A stretch of 41,489 nt of DNA from Marinitenerispora sediminis. Its GTDB lineage: Bacteria; Actinomycetota; Actinomycetes; Streptosporangiales; Streptosporangiaceae. Both the position numbers and the translations under genes were made by a program. The DNA lies in NCBI RefSeq assembly GCF_003336425.1, contig NZ_QEIO01000037.1, forward strand, positions 1 through 41,489. Direction: 5' to 3'. Positions 24,028-33,492 of the stretch are shown piece after piece (within the stretch, counting starts at the first letter, position 1; each line of letters opens with the position of its first letter). The notes under the pieces are model-generated. The model did no database searches. It was not told the origin of the DNA and saw only the letters and a program-made list of their open reading frames with translations.

Positions 24028-26574
24028 GTGGCGGGCAACCTGACGCGCGACGAGGCGAGGGAACGGGCTCGGATCCTCGACGTCACCTCCTACGACGTCG
24101 AGCTCGACCTCACCGGAGGCGATCAGACGTTCGCGTCGACCACCGTCATCCGGTTCGACAGCTCGGAGCCGGGAGCGCGCACCTTCGTGGACCTCGTCGC
24201 GCCCCGGGTGCGGTCCGTGGAGCTGAACGGCCGCGCGCTCGACCCCGCCGAGGTGGTCGCCGACGGGCGCATCGCCCTCCCCGAGCTGGCGGCGAGCAAC
24301 GAGCTGCGCGTGGTGGCCGACGCCGCCTACATGCGCACCGGCGAGGGCCTGCACCGCTTCGTCGACCCCGTGGACGGCAACGCCTACCTGTACACGCAGT
24401 TCGAGACGGCCGACGCGCACCGGATGTACGCGTGCTTCGACCAGCCGGACCTGAAGGCGACCTTCGAGCTCACGGTCCTGGCCCCGGCGGACTTCGAGGT
24501 GGTCTCCAACACCGCTCCGGACGCCGTCCGGGAGCCGGTGGCCGACGCGGACCGGCCCAAGGCGCGCTGGCACTTCCCGCCGACGAAGCCGCTGTCCACC
24601 TACGTCACCGCGCTTATCGCCGGGCCCTACCACGCGGTGCGCGACGAGCACGACGGCATCCCGCTGGGCGTGTACTGCCGCGCCTCCCTGGCCGAGCACC
24701 TGGACGCCGACGCCATCCTGGAGGTCACCAAGCAGGGCTTCGACTTCTACCACGGGCTGTTCGACCTGCGGTACCCGTTCGAGAAGTACGACCAGCTGTT
24801 CGTCCCGGAGTTCAACGCCGGCGCCATGGAGAACGCGGGCGCGGTGACGTTCCTGGAGGACTACGTCTTCCGCTCGCGGGTGACCGACGCCCGCTACGAG
24901 CGGCGCGCCGAGACCATCCTGCACGAGATGGCGCACATGTGGTTCGGCGACCTCGTCACCATGCGCTGGTGGGACGACCTGTGGCTGAACGAGTCGTTCG
25001 CGACGTTCGCCAGCGTGTACTGCCAGGCCGAGGCCACGCGGTGGCAGGACGCCTGGACCACCTTCGCCAACGTCGAGAAGGCGTGGGCACTGCGCCAGGA
25101 CCAGCTGCCCTCGACCCACCCCATCGCCGCGGACATCCCCGACATGCAGGCCGTCGAGGTGAACTTCGACGGCATCACCTACGCCAAGGGCGCCTCGGTG
25201 CTCAAGCAGCTGGTGGCCTACGTCGGCGTCGACGCGTTCTTCGCCGGGGTGCGCGCCTACTTCGCCGAGCACGCGTGGGGCAACACGGAGCTGGGCGACC
25301 TGCTCCGCCAGCTGGAGGCGGCGTCCGGCCGCGACCTGTCCACGTGGTCGCGGGAGTGGCTGGAGACCGCCGGCGTCAACACGATGCGGCCGGAGTTCAC
25401 CGTCGGCGAGGACGGCGCCTTCACCTCCTTCGCCGTGCTGCAGGAGGCCGCTCCCGAGCACCCGACCCTGCGCTCGCACCGGCTGGCCATCGGGCTGTAC
25501 GACCGCACCTCGGACGGCATCGTGCGCCGCGAGCGGGTGGAGCTGGACGTCGCGGGCGAGCGGACCGAGGTGCCGCAGCTGGTCGGGCACGCCCAGCCGG
25601 ACCTCGTGCTCGTGAACGACGACGACCTGACGTTCACCAAGATCCGGCTGGACGAGCGCTCGCTGCGCACGGTGATCGAGTCGATCGGCGACATCCGCGG
25701 CTCGCTGCCGCGGGCGCTGGGCTTCTCGGCCGCGTGGGACATGACCCGCGACGCCGAAATGGCCGCCCGCGACTACGTCAGCCTCGTCATCTCGGGCATC
25801 GGCGGGGTCACCGACGTCTCCGTGGCGCAGATGCTGCTGCGCCAGGCGGTGTCGGCGCTGTACAACTACGCCGACCCGAAGTCGCGCGACGCCGGCTTCG
25901 CCCGGCTCGCCGACCGGCTGCGCGACCTGCTCACCGCCGCCGAGCCCGGCAGCGACCTGCAGCTGGTCTACGCGCAGGGCTTCGCCGACGCCGCCGTGTC
26001 CGGTGAGCACCTGTCGCTGCTGCAGGGACTGCTCGACGGCGCTATCACGGTGGAGGGCCTGGCCATCGACACCGACCTGCGGTGGACGCTGCTGCGCCGG
26101 CTCGTGGCGCGCGGCCAGGCCGGCGAGGCGGAGATCGCGGCCGAACTGGAGTCCGACCCCACGGCCGCCGGCGAGCGTTCCGCGGCCGGCTGCCGGGCGG
26201 CGATCCCCACGGTGGAGGCGAAGGCGCTGACGTGGGACCGGCTGCGCTCGGCCGAGAAGATGGCCAACGCGGAGTTCCGCGCGACGCTGCTCGGCTTCTC
26301 GGAGCCGGCGCACGCCGAGCTGCTGCGCCCCTACCGCGACCGCTACTTCGCGCTGGTCGGCGAGGCGTGGCGGAACTGGACGGGCGAGTTCGCGCAGACC
26401 TTCGCCGAACTCGCCTACCCGGGCTCCCTGATCGAGGAGGAGACACTGCGCGCGACGGACGCCTACATCGAGCAGGAGCGGCCGGCCCCGGCGCTGCGCC
26501 GGCTGCTCATCGAGGGCCGCGCCGGCGTGGAGCGCGCGCTGCGCGCCCGGGCGAAGGACGCCGCGGCCGGCTAG
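24028..26574 (+). CDS. pepN: Aminopeptidase N (M1 zinc metallopeptidase)
   Basis: An 848-residue cytosolic M1 aminopeptidase that trims N-terminal residues from peptides during protein turnover. It has the exopeptidase motif GAMEN (about 267-271) and the zinc site HEMAH (His299, His303) with Glu322 in NESFATF, eighteen residues after the second His as in the family. The C-terminal helical domain of about 400 residues is present, so the length is normal for actinobacterial PepN. GTG at 24028 has GAAGGGAG upstream. It ends against a hairpin shared with the convergent malQ. Confidence 0.94.
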   Translation: MAGNLTRDEARERARILDVTSYDVELDLTGGDQTFASTTVIRFDSSEPGARTFVDLVAPRVRSVELNGRALDPAEVVADGRIALPELAASNELRVVADAAYMRTGEGLHRFVDPVDGNAYLYTQFETADAHRMYACFDQPDLKATFELTVLAPADFEVVSNTAPDAVREPVADADRPKARWHFPPTKPLSTYVTALIAGPYHAVRDEHDGIPLGVYCRASLAEHLDADAILEVTKQGFDFYHGLFDLRYPFEKYDQLFVPEFNAGAMENAGAVTFLEDYVFRSRVTDARYERRAETILHEMAHMWFGDLVTMRWWDDLWLNESFATFASVYCQAEATRWQDAWTTFANVEKAWALRQDQLPSTHPIAADIPDMQAVEVNFDGITYAKGASVLKQLVAYVGVDAFFAGVRAYFAEHAWGNTELGDLLRQLEAASGRDLSTWSREWLETAGVNTMRPEFTVGEDGAFTSFAVLQEAAPEHPTLRSHRLAIGLYDRTSDGIVRRERVELDVAGERTEVPQLVGHAQPDLVLVNDDDLTFTKIRLDERSLRTVIESIGDIRGSLPRALGFSAAWDMTRDAEMAARDYVSLVISGIGGVTDVSVAQMLLRQAVSALYNYADPKSRDAGFARLADRLRDLLTAAEPGSDLQLVYAQGFADAAVSGEHLSLLQGLLDGAITVEGLAIDTDLRWTLLRRLVARGQAGEAEIAAELESDPTAAGERSAAGCRAAIPTVEAKALTWDRLRSAEKMANAEFRATLLGFSEPAHAELLRPYRDRYFALVGEAWRNWTGEFAQTFAELAYPGSLIEEETLRATDAYIEQERPAPALRRLLIEGRAGVERALRARAKDAAAG

Positions 26575-26589
26575 TCCGGTCCGCCGTGT

Positions 26590-26620
26590 GACGGCCGCCG
26601 CGCCCGGCGCGGCGGCCGTC
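26590..26620. terminator. Bidirectional terminator between pepN and malQ
   Basis: Perfect 14-bp stem (26590-26603 with 26607-26620) with a CCG loop, between two convergent stops 80 bases apart. Confidence 0.75.
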
Positions 26621-26653
26621 CGCTGTCCCGGGTGCCCTCGTGCGGTCCGGCGG

Positions 26654-28705
26654 CTACCGCGGGTCGGTGAGGGGCCGCAGGGCCCGGCGCAGCGACGCGG
26701 TGAGCCGCGGATCGACCATCAGCTCGTCCAGCAGCACCGGCTCCCCCTCGGCGTTGGTGAGCGGGATCCGCCAGTTGGGGTACTCGTCGCTCGTCCCGGG
26801 CTGGTTCTGCATGCGGCGTTCCCCGACCGCGTCGGCGAGGGCGACGCCCACCATCCGGGAGGGGGTGCGCGCCAGGTAGGCGTGCAGCGCGGCCACCACG
26901 GCGGTGGGCTGGGAGACGGGGTCGGTGTCGGGGTCGAGCAACCCCAGGCGGACGAGCATGTCGCAGAACGCGGCGACGTGCGCCTCGGCGTCGGCGCGCT
27001 CCTCGGCCGCGGACCGGGTGAGCAGGCCGAGCCGGTCGCGCAGGTCGACGTGCTCGGTGGACAGGTAGGACACCACGGGCGGCAGGTCGTGGGTGGCGAC
27101 CGTGGCGAGGCAGTCGGTGCGCCACTCCTCGGGGCGGCGCGGCCTGCCGTCGCCGTCGCGCTCGAACCAGAGCACGGAGGTGCCGAGCACGCCGCGGTCG
27201 GCGAGGTGGCGCTGGACCCACGGTTCCACGGTGCCGAGGTCCTCCCCCACGACTACGGCATCGGCCTCCCGGGCGGCCAGCAGCAGGGAGCCGACCATGG
27301 CCTCGTGGTCGTAGCGCACGTAGGTGCCCTGCGCGGGCGACGCGCCGGCGGGCACCCACCACAGTCGGAACAGGCCCATGACGTGGTCCACCCGGATGCC
27401 GCCGGCGTGCCGCATCGCCTGGCGGAGCTGGCCGGACAGCGGCTCGTAGCCCCGCTCGGCCAGCAGCACGGGGTGCCACGGGGGCTGCGCCCAGTCCTGG
27501 CCCTGCTGGTTGTACTCGTCGGGCGGCGCGCCGACGGTGACGCCGCCCGCCAGCACGTCCCGGTGCGTCCAGGCGTCGGCGCCGCCGCTCTGCACGCCGA
27601 CCGCGAGGTCGTGCATGACGCCGATCGGCATCCCGGCGGCGCGGGCGGCGGCCTGGGCGGCGGCCAGCTGCTCGTCGATGATCCACTGGGTCCACCGGTG
27701 GAAGTCGATCCGCGGCCAGCAGCGCAGCGCTTCCTCGGCGACCTGCGGCGCCCCGGCGTCGCGCAGCCGGGCCGGCCACGTCCGGTAGTCGTGGCCGTAC
27801 TCCTCGGCGATGACGCACCAGGTCGCGTACTCCACCAGGGCGGGGCCCTCCCGTTCCAGGAAGGCGGCGAGCGCGGCCTCACGGGCGGGCGTACGCGGTA
27901 CCTGGTACAGGATCTCCAGCGCGGCGCGCTTGGCCGGCCACACGACGTCGCGGTCCAGCAGGTCGGCGGTGTGCCCGCGGTCGCGCAGCGGGCGGGCCAG
28001 CCGCTGGATGGCCTCCCGCTGGGTGGGGTCCAGGCGCGCGTACTCCGGCACGTCCTCGATCCGCACGTAGAGCGGGCTGGTGTAGCGGCGGCTCACCGGC
28101 AGGTAGGGCGACGGCTCGATGGGCGTGGTCGGCTCGGTGGCGTGGATGGGGTTGATGAGGGTGAACGCCGCCTGGAGGTCGCGGGCGCTCCAGTCGGCGA
28201 GCTCGGCGAGGTCGCGCAGATCGCCCATCCCCCAGGACGCCCGGGAGCGCAGCGAGTAGAGCTGCACCATCAGCCCCCACACGCGGCGGTCGCGGACCTC
28301 GGCGGGCGGCTCCAGCCGGTCCGGCACCACCAGCAGCGGTGCCGTGGCGGTGCGGCCGGCGCGCTCGACGTGCAGCAGGTGGCGGCCGAGGGGGAGGTCG
28401 GCCCCGGGCTTGGTCCACGCCCCGGTGTCCAGCTCGACCTGGGCGTGGTCGCGGGCCGCCGCGGGCAGTTCGGGAGTGCGGCCCAGGCGCGCCACGACCG
28501 CCGGCGGCAGCAGCCGGGCGGCCGCGTGTGCGCGGTGCTCCCGCAGCGCCGCGGCCGGCCGGGCCGCGTCGACGCCGAGGGCGGCCAGCACGTGCCGCAG
28601 CGTGTCGACGGACACGGGGACCCGCACGCCGCGCCAGTCCGCGTAGGACGTCGCGACGCCGAACTCCTCCGCCAGTTGGACCAGGTCGGCATCACTCACA
28701 GCCAC
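26654..28705 (-). CDS. malQ: 4-alpha-glucanotransferase (amylomaltase, GH77)
   Basis: A 683-residue GH77 enzyme that transfers alpha-1,4-glucan chains between maltodextrins in glycogen and maltose metabolism. The catalytic motifs are present: nucleophile in GGIRVDHVMGLFRLWW, acid/base in VVVGEDLGTVEPWV, and the third Asp in ATVATHDLPP. An N-terminal domain of about 140 residues precedes the barrel, as in other actinobacterial MalQ and unlike the shorter Thermus enzyme. Start GTG at 28705 (a second GTG at 28699 is possible). No maltose transport or glycogen gene lies beside it in the window. Confidence 0.94.
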   Translation of the reverse strand: MAVSDADLVQLAEEFGVATSYADWRGVRVPVSVDTLRHVLAALGVDAARPAAALREHRAHAAARLLPPAVVARLGRTPELPAAARDHAQVELDTGAWTKPGADLPLGRHLLHVERAGRTATAPLLVVPDRLEPPAEVRDRRVWGLMVQLYSLRSRASWGMGDLRDLAELADWSARDLQAAFTLINPIHATEPTTPIEPSPYLPVSRRYTSPLYVRIEDVPEYARLDPTQREAIQRLARPLRDRGHTADLLDRDVVWPAKRAALEILYQVPRTPAREAALAAFLEREGPALVEYATWCVIAEEYGHDYRTWPARLRDAGAPQVAEEALRCWPRIDFHRWTQWIIDEQLAAAQAAARAAGMPIGVMHDLAVGVQSGGADAWTHRDVLAGGVTVGAPPDEYNQQGQDWAQPPWHPVLLAERGYEPLSGQLRQAMRHAGGIRVDHVMGLFRLWWVPAGASPAQGTYVRYDHEAMVGSLLLAAREADAVVVGEDLGTVEPWVQRHLADRGVLGTSVLWFERDGDGRPRRPEEWRTDCLATVATHDLPPVVSYLSTEHVDLRDRLGLLTRSAAEERADAEAHVAAFCDMLVRLGLLDPDTDPVSQPTAVVAALHAYLARTPSRMVGVALADAVGERRMQNQPGTSDEYPNWRIPLTNAEGEPVLLDELMVDPRLTASLRRALRPLTDPR

Positions 28706-29583
28706 CGATCATGCCCTACGCGTCCCCATGGCCGGGGGCGCGCCCGTGCTCGTGTTCGTAAAGGTGTTCCGGGGCCGCGGTCTCGCCTGGGTAGCGGCGT
28801 CCTGCCCCGGTGGCCCGTCGGCGTCCCAGGGGAACCGCACCCATTACCGACAGCCGGGCACCACGCCTTGCGCCAGGTTGTTCAGGCCTTCATGGATACC
28901 GGTACCGACGAGCATTCCTCCGGTTGGCCCTATCAGCAGCACCCGCCCCGCCCGTGACCGGCGAGGGCGGCTCCGTCACCGTGGAGGATGCCGACAGGGG
29001 ATGCGACACTTTCGGCGACTCGGAAAGCGGGGCAGACGCACGAGGCCCCAACAAACCCATCCTGGTATCCAGCTGAAAAGGACCCGGTGACGACCAAGGC
29101 GGGCGGGCCTACTGTGGTTACTCGATTCCGGAAGGCGGAGCCAGCAGGACGTCCCTGATGATCTACCAGCCCCGACGCCCGGAAGCGCGGTTCTCCCCAG
29201 CACGTCTTCGCGCAAGGGCGCGAACCTCGCCTCGCATGGTGGCGTTCTCGCTTGCTCCGCCCGGCGAGTAGTTCCGATTCGCGGCGGATGTCCAGGGTGT
29301 CCCGGCACAGCAGGCAGCGGTGGACCGGGTGGGGCCCGCGGGACGTGCGGGGCGCCGCCGCGTGGCCGCTCCCGGCCGGGCCCGGGCGGGCGGTTCCGCG
29401 GCGCCGGGCCGCCCCCGCCCCGCGGCAGTGCGCGCCTCCGCGCTCAGCGGCCGCTCCGCGCCCCGGGCGGGCGCCGCCCGGCCTCGCCGCGGTGGGAGCG
29501 CCGCGCCGGCCGGGGCCCGGCGCCCGGGCCACCACCAGGAAAAGCACCTGAGTTCGTCGGTACGGCCCGGCATAATCCGAGAA
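28706..29583. other. Long poorly coding gap between malQ and an MFS gene
   Basis: About 880 bases. The first half (28740-29300) has weaker codon-position bias than real genes here and contains a chain of four short plus-strand frames with touching ends (28892-28957, 28954-29076, 29087-29158, 29158-29271). The third has AAAGGA upstream; none matches a family I know. A minus-strand frame through 29552-28933 includes HRCLLCRDTLDIRRESELLA, a CxxC-like segment, but its coding value is doubtful. The second half (29320-29540) is extremely GC-rich. It could be a decayed gene region. Confidence 0.45.
29548..29576 (+). promoter_or_regulatory. Promoter of the leaderless MFS gene
   Basis: CTGAGT (29548-29553), a 17-base spacer and CATAAT (29571-29576). 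Transcription should start 7-8 bases later, at or one base before the GTG start codon. Confidence 0.6.
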
Positions 29584-30798
29584 GTGCTGCGTTCGTACCG
29601 TCGGCTGCTCGACGTTCCCCATCTCCCGCTCCTGCTCTTCTGGTCGCTGTTCGCCCGGCTGCACGTCGGCGGACTGGCGATCGCCGTCACCTTCCTGGTC
29701 GCCGGGTGGACGGGCTCCTACGCGCTGGCCGGCGTGGTGGCGGGCGGCCTCACCATCGGCACCGCGCTCGCGGGGCCGATGCGGGGACGGATGGCCGACA
29801 CCCGCGCCACCGACCGGCTGATGCTGATGTGCGGGCTGGTCTTCGCGGGGGGCCTGCTGGCCATCCTGCTGCTGCCCGCCCGGCTGTGGTGGCTGTCGAT
29901 CCCGCTGGCAGTGGCCACCGGACTGTTCCAGCCGCCGGCCAGCCAGATCGGGCGGGCGCTGTGGCCCCGGATCACGACAGGGCCGGTCCGCGACACCATG
30001 TACGCGACGGAGGCCACCCTCCAGGAGCTGCTGTTCATCGTCGGCCCGCTCCTCGCGGCCGCCACCGTCGGGCTGGCCGGGGCGCAATTCGCGGTCGGGC
30101 TGATGGCTGCCATCGCCCTGATCGGCTCGGTGGGCTTCGCCGTGGCACTGCGGCGGACCGGCCTCGCGCGGGTCCCCGACAGCGGGAGGACCGGCCCGGC
30201 CGAACCACAGCGCCGCTCGCTGATGGCCCGGCCGCCGCTCGCGCTGATCGCGCTCGTCTGCCTGCTGCTCGCGGGCGGGCTGGGCGCGGTCGACCTCGTG
30301 ATCGTCGCATGGGCCCGCGAGCTGGGCACGCCCGGGCTCGCGGGCGGCGTGGCGGCGGTGTGGGCGGCGGGATCCGCGATCGGCGGCCTCACGGCCGGAG
30401 CGCTGGCCGGAACGCCGCGGCTGCCCCGGCGCGCCTTCGCCGCCGCGCTGGGGCTCGCGCTCGTGCTGCCCCTGCTGCCGCCGCTGGCCACCCTGCCCTC
30501 GCCGTGGCTGGTCGCGCCGGGGTTCTTCGTCGCCGGCCTCGCGATCGCCCCCACCCTGGCGGCGGCCATGACCCGGCTCGGTGAACTCGCGCCGGAGCAC
30601 CGCCGCGCCGAGGCGTTCGGATGGCTGACCACGGCGACGACCACGGGGGTGTCGCTGGCCGCGCCGCTGGCCGGCTGGCTGGTCGACACCGGCGGTCCCG
30701 CCAGCGGCGTGGCCGGTGCGACCGTCCTGGCGGCGGCCGCCGCCGTCCTCACGCTGTTCGTCCCCGGGTCCCCCGCCCGGCCGGGGAGCACCGCGTGA
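29584..30798 (+). CDS. MFS transporter (12-helix type)
   Basis: A 404-residue inner-membrane major facilitator protein, with helices starting at about residue 14 (PLLLFWSLFARLHVGGLAIA). The loop after helix 2 reads GPMRGRMADTRATDRLM, a motif A variant. Positive residues between the two six-helix halves (RRTGLARVPDSGRTG...) mark the central loop. It resembles actinobacterial sugar- or drug-efflux MFS proteins of unknown substrate. Frames extend upstream to 29320, but that part is low-complexity; GTG at 29584 is favoured because a good promoter ends 7 bases before it, giving a leaderless mRNA. It converges on an amidase gene with 13 bases between stops and no terminator. Confidence 0.85.
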   Translation: MLRSYRRLLDVPHLPLLLFWSLFARLHVGGLAIAVTFLVAGWTGSYALAGVVAGGLTIGTALAGPMRGRMADTRATDRLMLMCGLVFAGGLLAILLLPARLWWLSIPLAVATGLFQPPASQIGRALWPRITTGPVRDTMYATEATLQELLFIVGPLLAAATVGLAGAQFAVGLMAAIALIGSVGFAVALRRTGLARVPDSGRTGPAEPQRRSLMARPPLALIALVCLLLAGGLGAVDLVIVAWARELGTPGLAGGVAAVWAAGSAIGGLTAGALAGTPRLPRRAFAAALGLALVLPLLPPLATLPSPWLVAPGFFVAGLAIAPTLAAAMTRLGELAPEHRRAEAFGWLTTATTTGVSLAAPLAGWLVDTGGPASGVAGATVLAAAAAVLTLFVPGSPARPGSTA

Positions 30799-30811
30799 GG
30801 CTCCGGCCAGG

Positions 30812-32242
30812 TCAGGCCGACCAGATCCGCGGTGTGCGGCCGTGCCACGGCCGCGCGGCCTCCAGCTGGGCGGAGAGCGCGATCAGGGTGGCCTCGTCGC
30901 CGGGCCGCCCGGCGAGCATGACGCCGATCGGCCGGCCGGCGCCGTCGACGTGCAGCGGCACGTTGACCGCGGGCTGGCCGGTGACGTTGTACATCGAGGT
31001 GTAGGGCGTGAAGTCCACCATGGCGCGGTACTCCTGGGCTGGGCCGCCGGCCGTGAAGTGGCCGACGGGGACCGGCGGGCTCGCCAGGGTGGGGGTGAGC
31101 ACCGCGTCGTAGGCCGCCAGGCGCGGAAGCGCGGCCCGGACCGCCTGCTGGAGGCCGGCGGCCGCGGTCAGGAAGGCGCGGATGGAGGAGCGGTCCGCCC
31201 GCTCCCGCAGCCACCGGGTGATCGGCTGGAGCCGGTCCTCGGCTCCGGGCGGCACCGGCGCCGCCGACGCCAGGCCCGCCCAGACCTCCTCGAAGAGGGC
31301 GAACAGCGTGTCGTCGAACGGGGTGTCGATCTCCTCCACGTCGTGTCCGAGGCCGCTGAGCAGCGCGGTAGCGGACTCGTAGGCGGCCAGGACATCGGGG
31401 TGCGGCCGCACCCCGCTGACCGGCGGCGCGCTGAACCGGGCGACGCGCAGCCGCCCGGGGTCGCGGTCGGCCTGCTCCAGGAAGGTCCGGCCGCCGGGGA
31501 GCGCGGGGGCGGTGTAGTGGTCCCCGGGGACGGACACCGCCAGGGCGTCGAGCAGCAGCGCCGCGTCGCGCACCGTGCGGGCGAGCGGGCCGGTGGTGGC
31601 GAGCCCGAGGAGGTCGGACCGGCGCGGCGCGGCGCTCACCCTCCCCCGGGAGGGTTTGATGCCGAACAGCCCGCAGACGCTCGCGGGGATGCGGATCGAC
31701 CCGCCGCCGTCGCTGCCCTGCGCCACCGGTGCCAGGCCCGCCGCGACCGCGGCCGCGGCGCCGCCGCTGGACCCGCCCGCGGAGCAGGTGAGGTCCCACG
31801 GTGTGCGGGCGGGCGGCGCGATCTCGTTCTCGGTGTAGCAGGGCAGGCCGAACTCCGGGGTGTTGGTCTTGCCGATGAAGACGGCGCCGGCGTGGCGCAG
31901 CCGCGCGACGAACGCCTCGTCCTCCGGGGCCCTCTGCCCGGCGAACAGCCCGCTCCCCCGGGTCCAGGGCAGGCCGGCGACCATGTCCAGGTCCTTGATC
32001 GGGACCGGCAGCCCCAGGAGCGCCGGCGGCCGGTCGTCCGGCGGTCCGGACACCAAGCGCTGCTCCGCCAATCGGGCCTGCCGCCGCGCCTGTTCCGCGG
32101 CGACCGTTATGTAGGCGCCGACCCGGTCGTTCAGTCGCTCGATCCTGGCGAGGTAGTGCTCGGTGATCTCGACGGGGGAGAGTTCGCGGCGGCGGACCGC
32201 CGTCACCTGCTGGATCGCGGTGAGGTCATGGATCTCGGTCAC
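30812..32242 (-). CDS. Amidase (amidase signature family)
   Basis: A 476-residue enzyme of the amidase signature family, hydrolysing an amide bond with a Ser-cisSer-Lys triad. All three are visible: Lys83 (PVPIKDLD), Ser158 (SAGGSSGGAAAA) and nucleophile Ser182 (GSDGGGSIRIPA). It is not gatA in context (no gatB or gatC), so a catabolic amidase for small or aryl amides is more likely; the substrate is unknown. Start GTG at 32242. A perfect 14-bp palindrome lies 25 bases upstream. Confidence 0.9.
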   Translation of the reverse strand: MTEIHDLTAIQQVTAVRRRELSPVEITEHYLARIERLNDRVGAYITVAAEQARRQARLAEQRLVSGPPDDRPPALLGLPVPIKDLDMVAGLPWTRGSGLFAGQRAPEDEAFVARLRHAGAVFIGKTNTPEFGLPCYTENEIAPPARTPWDLTCSAGGSSGGAAAAVAAGLAPVAQGSDGGGSIRIPASVCGLFGIKPSRGRVSAAPRRSDLLGLATTGPLARTVRDAALLLDALAVSVPGDHYTAPALPGGRTFLEQADRDPGRLRVARFSAPPVSGVRPHPDVLAAYESATALLSGLGHDVEEIDTPFDDTLFALFEEVWAGLASAAPVPPGAEDRLQPITRWLRERADRSSIRAFLTAAAGLQQAVRAALPRLAAYDAVLTPTLASPPVPVGHFTAGGPAQEYRAMVDFTPYTSMYNVTGQPAVNVPLHVDGAGRPIGVMLAGRPGDEATLIALSAQLEAARPWHGRTPRIWSA

Positions 32243-32266
32243 GCGACGACCGTAGCCGCCCCGCCG

Positions 32267-32280
32267 CCTCTCTAGAGAGG
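32267..32280. promoter_or_regulatory. Perfect 14-bp palindrome upstream of the amidase gene
   Basis: CCTCTCTAGAGAGG reads the same on both strands and lies in the 143-base divergent region between the amidase and NERD genes. It could be an operator; no regulator gene is adjacent. Confidence 0.35.
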
Positions 32281-32385
32281 TGGCGAAGGATGATCATTCC
32301 CCCTGTGGCGCGGTCGAACACGTGACAAACGTCCATCCCGGGGAAACGGAAGTGTGCGTTGTGATGGACTAGGAGAGCGTCTGAG

Positions 32386-33237
32386 ATGCAACTACGCTTC
32401 TGGAGCGTGGAATCGGCAACCAGCGCCAAGAACGGCAAGACCTCGGCCGCGAAGCGGGCCGAGGCCGCGGAGTCGGGGTCGACGTCGCCCTTCGTCTCCC
32501 CCCGGGGCAGCCGCTCGCGTCCGCGTGACGGCAGGGGCCCCAAGGACACCGCCCGCGCCTCCTACCAGGCACTCGTGAAGCCCGGCGCCCCGAGGCGCTG
32601 GGCGGTCCGCGGCCTGATCGCCGCGGTGGTCGGGCTGTGCACCGGATTCCTCACCCAGGACTGGCGGATCGGCGCCGTCTTCGGCGTCGGGACGCTCGTC
32701 TTCTTCGTGGTGCGCAGCAGCCGGCAGTCCGACGTGCCGCAGTGGCAGCGCCCCTCGGCCGCGCAGCGGCGCACCGAGGTGCAGTTGCGGGTCATGGAGC
32801 GCCTCGGGTACCGAGTGCTGCACGCGCGCCGCATCTCCGACGGCAACGGCCAGATCGACCACTTCATCGTCGGGCGCCGGGGCGCGTTCGCGATCGACTC
32901 CGAGTCGTGGGACAAGCGGCTCCCGCTGCGCAACAAGCTGGAGAAGCTCTACCACGGCCGGTTCTCCAAGAACGAGCGCATCGACGAGGCGCTGGAGGAG
33001 GCGCGCAACGCCGAGCGGCTGATCAGCGCGGAACTCGGCCGCACCATCAGCGTCCGGGCGGCCCTGGCCATCTACGGGCCGAGCATGCCGTGGGACAGCC
33101 ACCGGCTGCGCGGCGTCGACATCATCACCGGTACCAAGGTCCGCAAGTGGCTGCGCAGCGGCCAGGACCGGCTGTCGCCGGAGGAGATCGAGGAGATCCA
33201 CCAGGCGGCCGAGCGGGTGCTTCCGCCCGCCTACTGA
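32386..33237 (+). CDS. NERD-domain membrane protein
   Basis: A 283-residue protein with a charged 65-residue N-terminus, two membrane segments (about 72-90 and 94-110) and a nuclease-related domain (NERD). The core is ISDGNGQIDHFIVGRRGAFA followed by IDSESWDKRLP. In NERD proteins with the nuclease-like PD-(D/E)xK pattern the second strand reads VIETK; here it is AIDSES, so the Lys position is Glu173. Nuclease activity is therefore doubtful. Function is unknown; it may be a membrane-linked DNA-binding protein. ATG at 32386 has AGGAGAG 9 bases upstream. A hairpin follows the gene. Confidence 0.8.
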   Translation: MQLRFWSVESATSAKNGKTSAAKRAEAAESGSTSPFVSPRGSRSRPRDGRGPKDTARASYQALVKPGAPRRWAVRGLIAAVVGLCTGFLTQDWRIGAVFGVGTLVFFVVRSSRQSDVPQWQRPSAAQRRTEVQLRVMERLGYRVLHARRISDGNGQIDHFIVGRRGAFAIDSESWDKRLPLRNKLEKLYHGRFSKNERIDEALEEARNAERLISAELGRTISVRAALAIYGPSMPWDSHRLRGVDIITGTKVRKWLRSGQDRLSPEEIEEIHQAAERVLPPAY

Positions 33238-33252
33238 TCCGGACAGCGCGAC

Positions 33253-33282
33253 GACGGGCGGTGGTCCAACCACCGCCCCGTC
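33253..33282 (+). terminator. Terminator of the NERD gene
   Basis: A 13-bp stem (33253-33265 with 33269-33282, one bulged C) and a CCA loop, 15 bases beyond the stop. Confidence 0.65.
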
Positions 33283-33492
33283 TCACTATTCGAGCAATGG
33301 GTCTTCGTCTCCGAGACACGACCGGGTGGTGAAGCGGGCTACCATCGAGGGAACTGCACGTTTGCCGGACCCGGGTGAGGGGGACCGGCGGTCGAGGCCG
33401 ACCCCGCGGAGCGGCGACTCCCGGCCGAGGCCGCCGGTCCGCTCCCGCTCCCGGTGTCCGGTACAGAGTTCGCATCGACGGGAGCTGACCCC

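Noticed and set aside
30812-32242. GatA subunit of the Asp/Glu-tRNA amidotransferase
   Set aside because: Same signature family, but there is no gatB or gatC nearby and the overall sequence reads as a general amidase.
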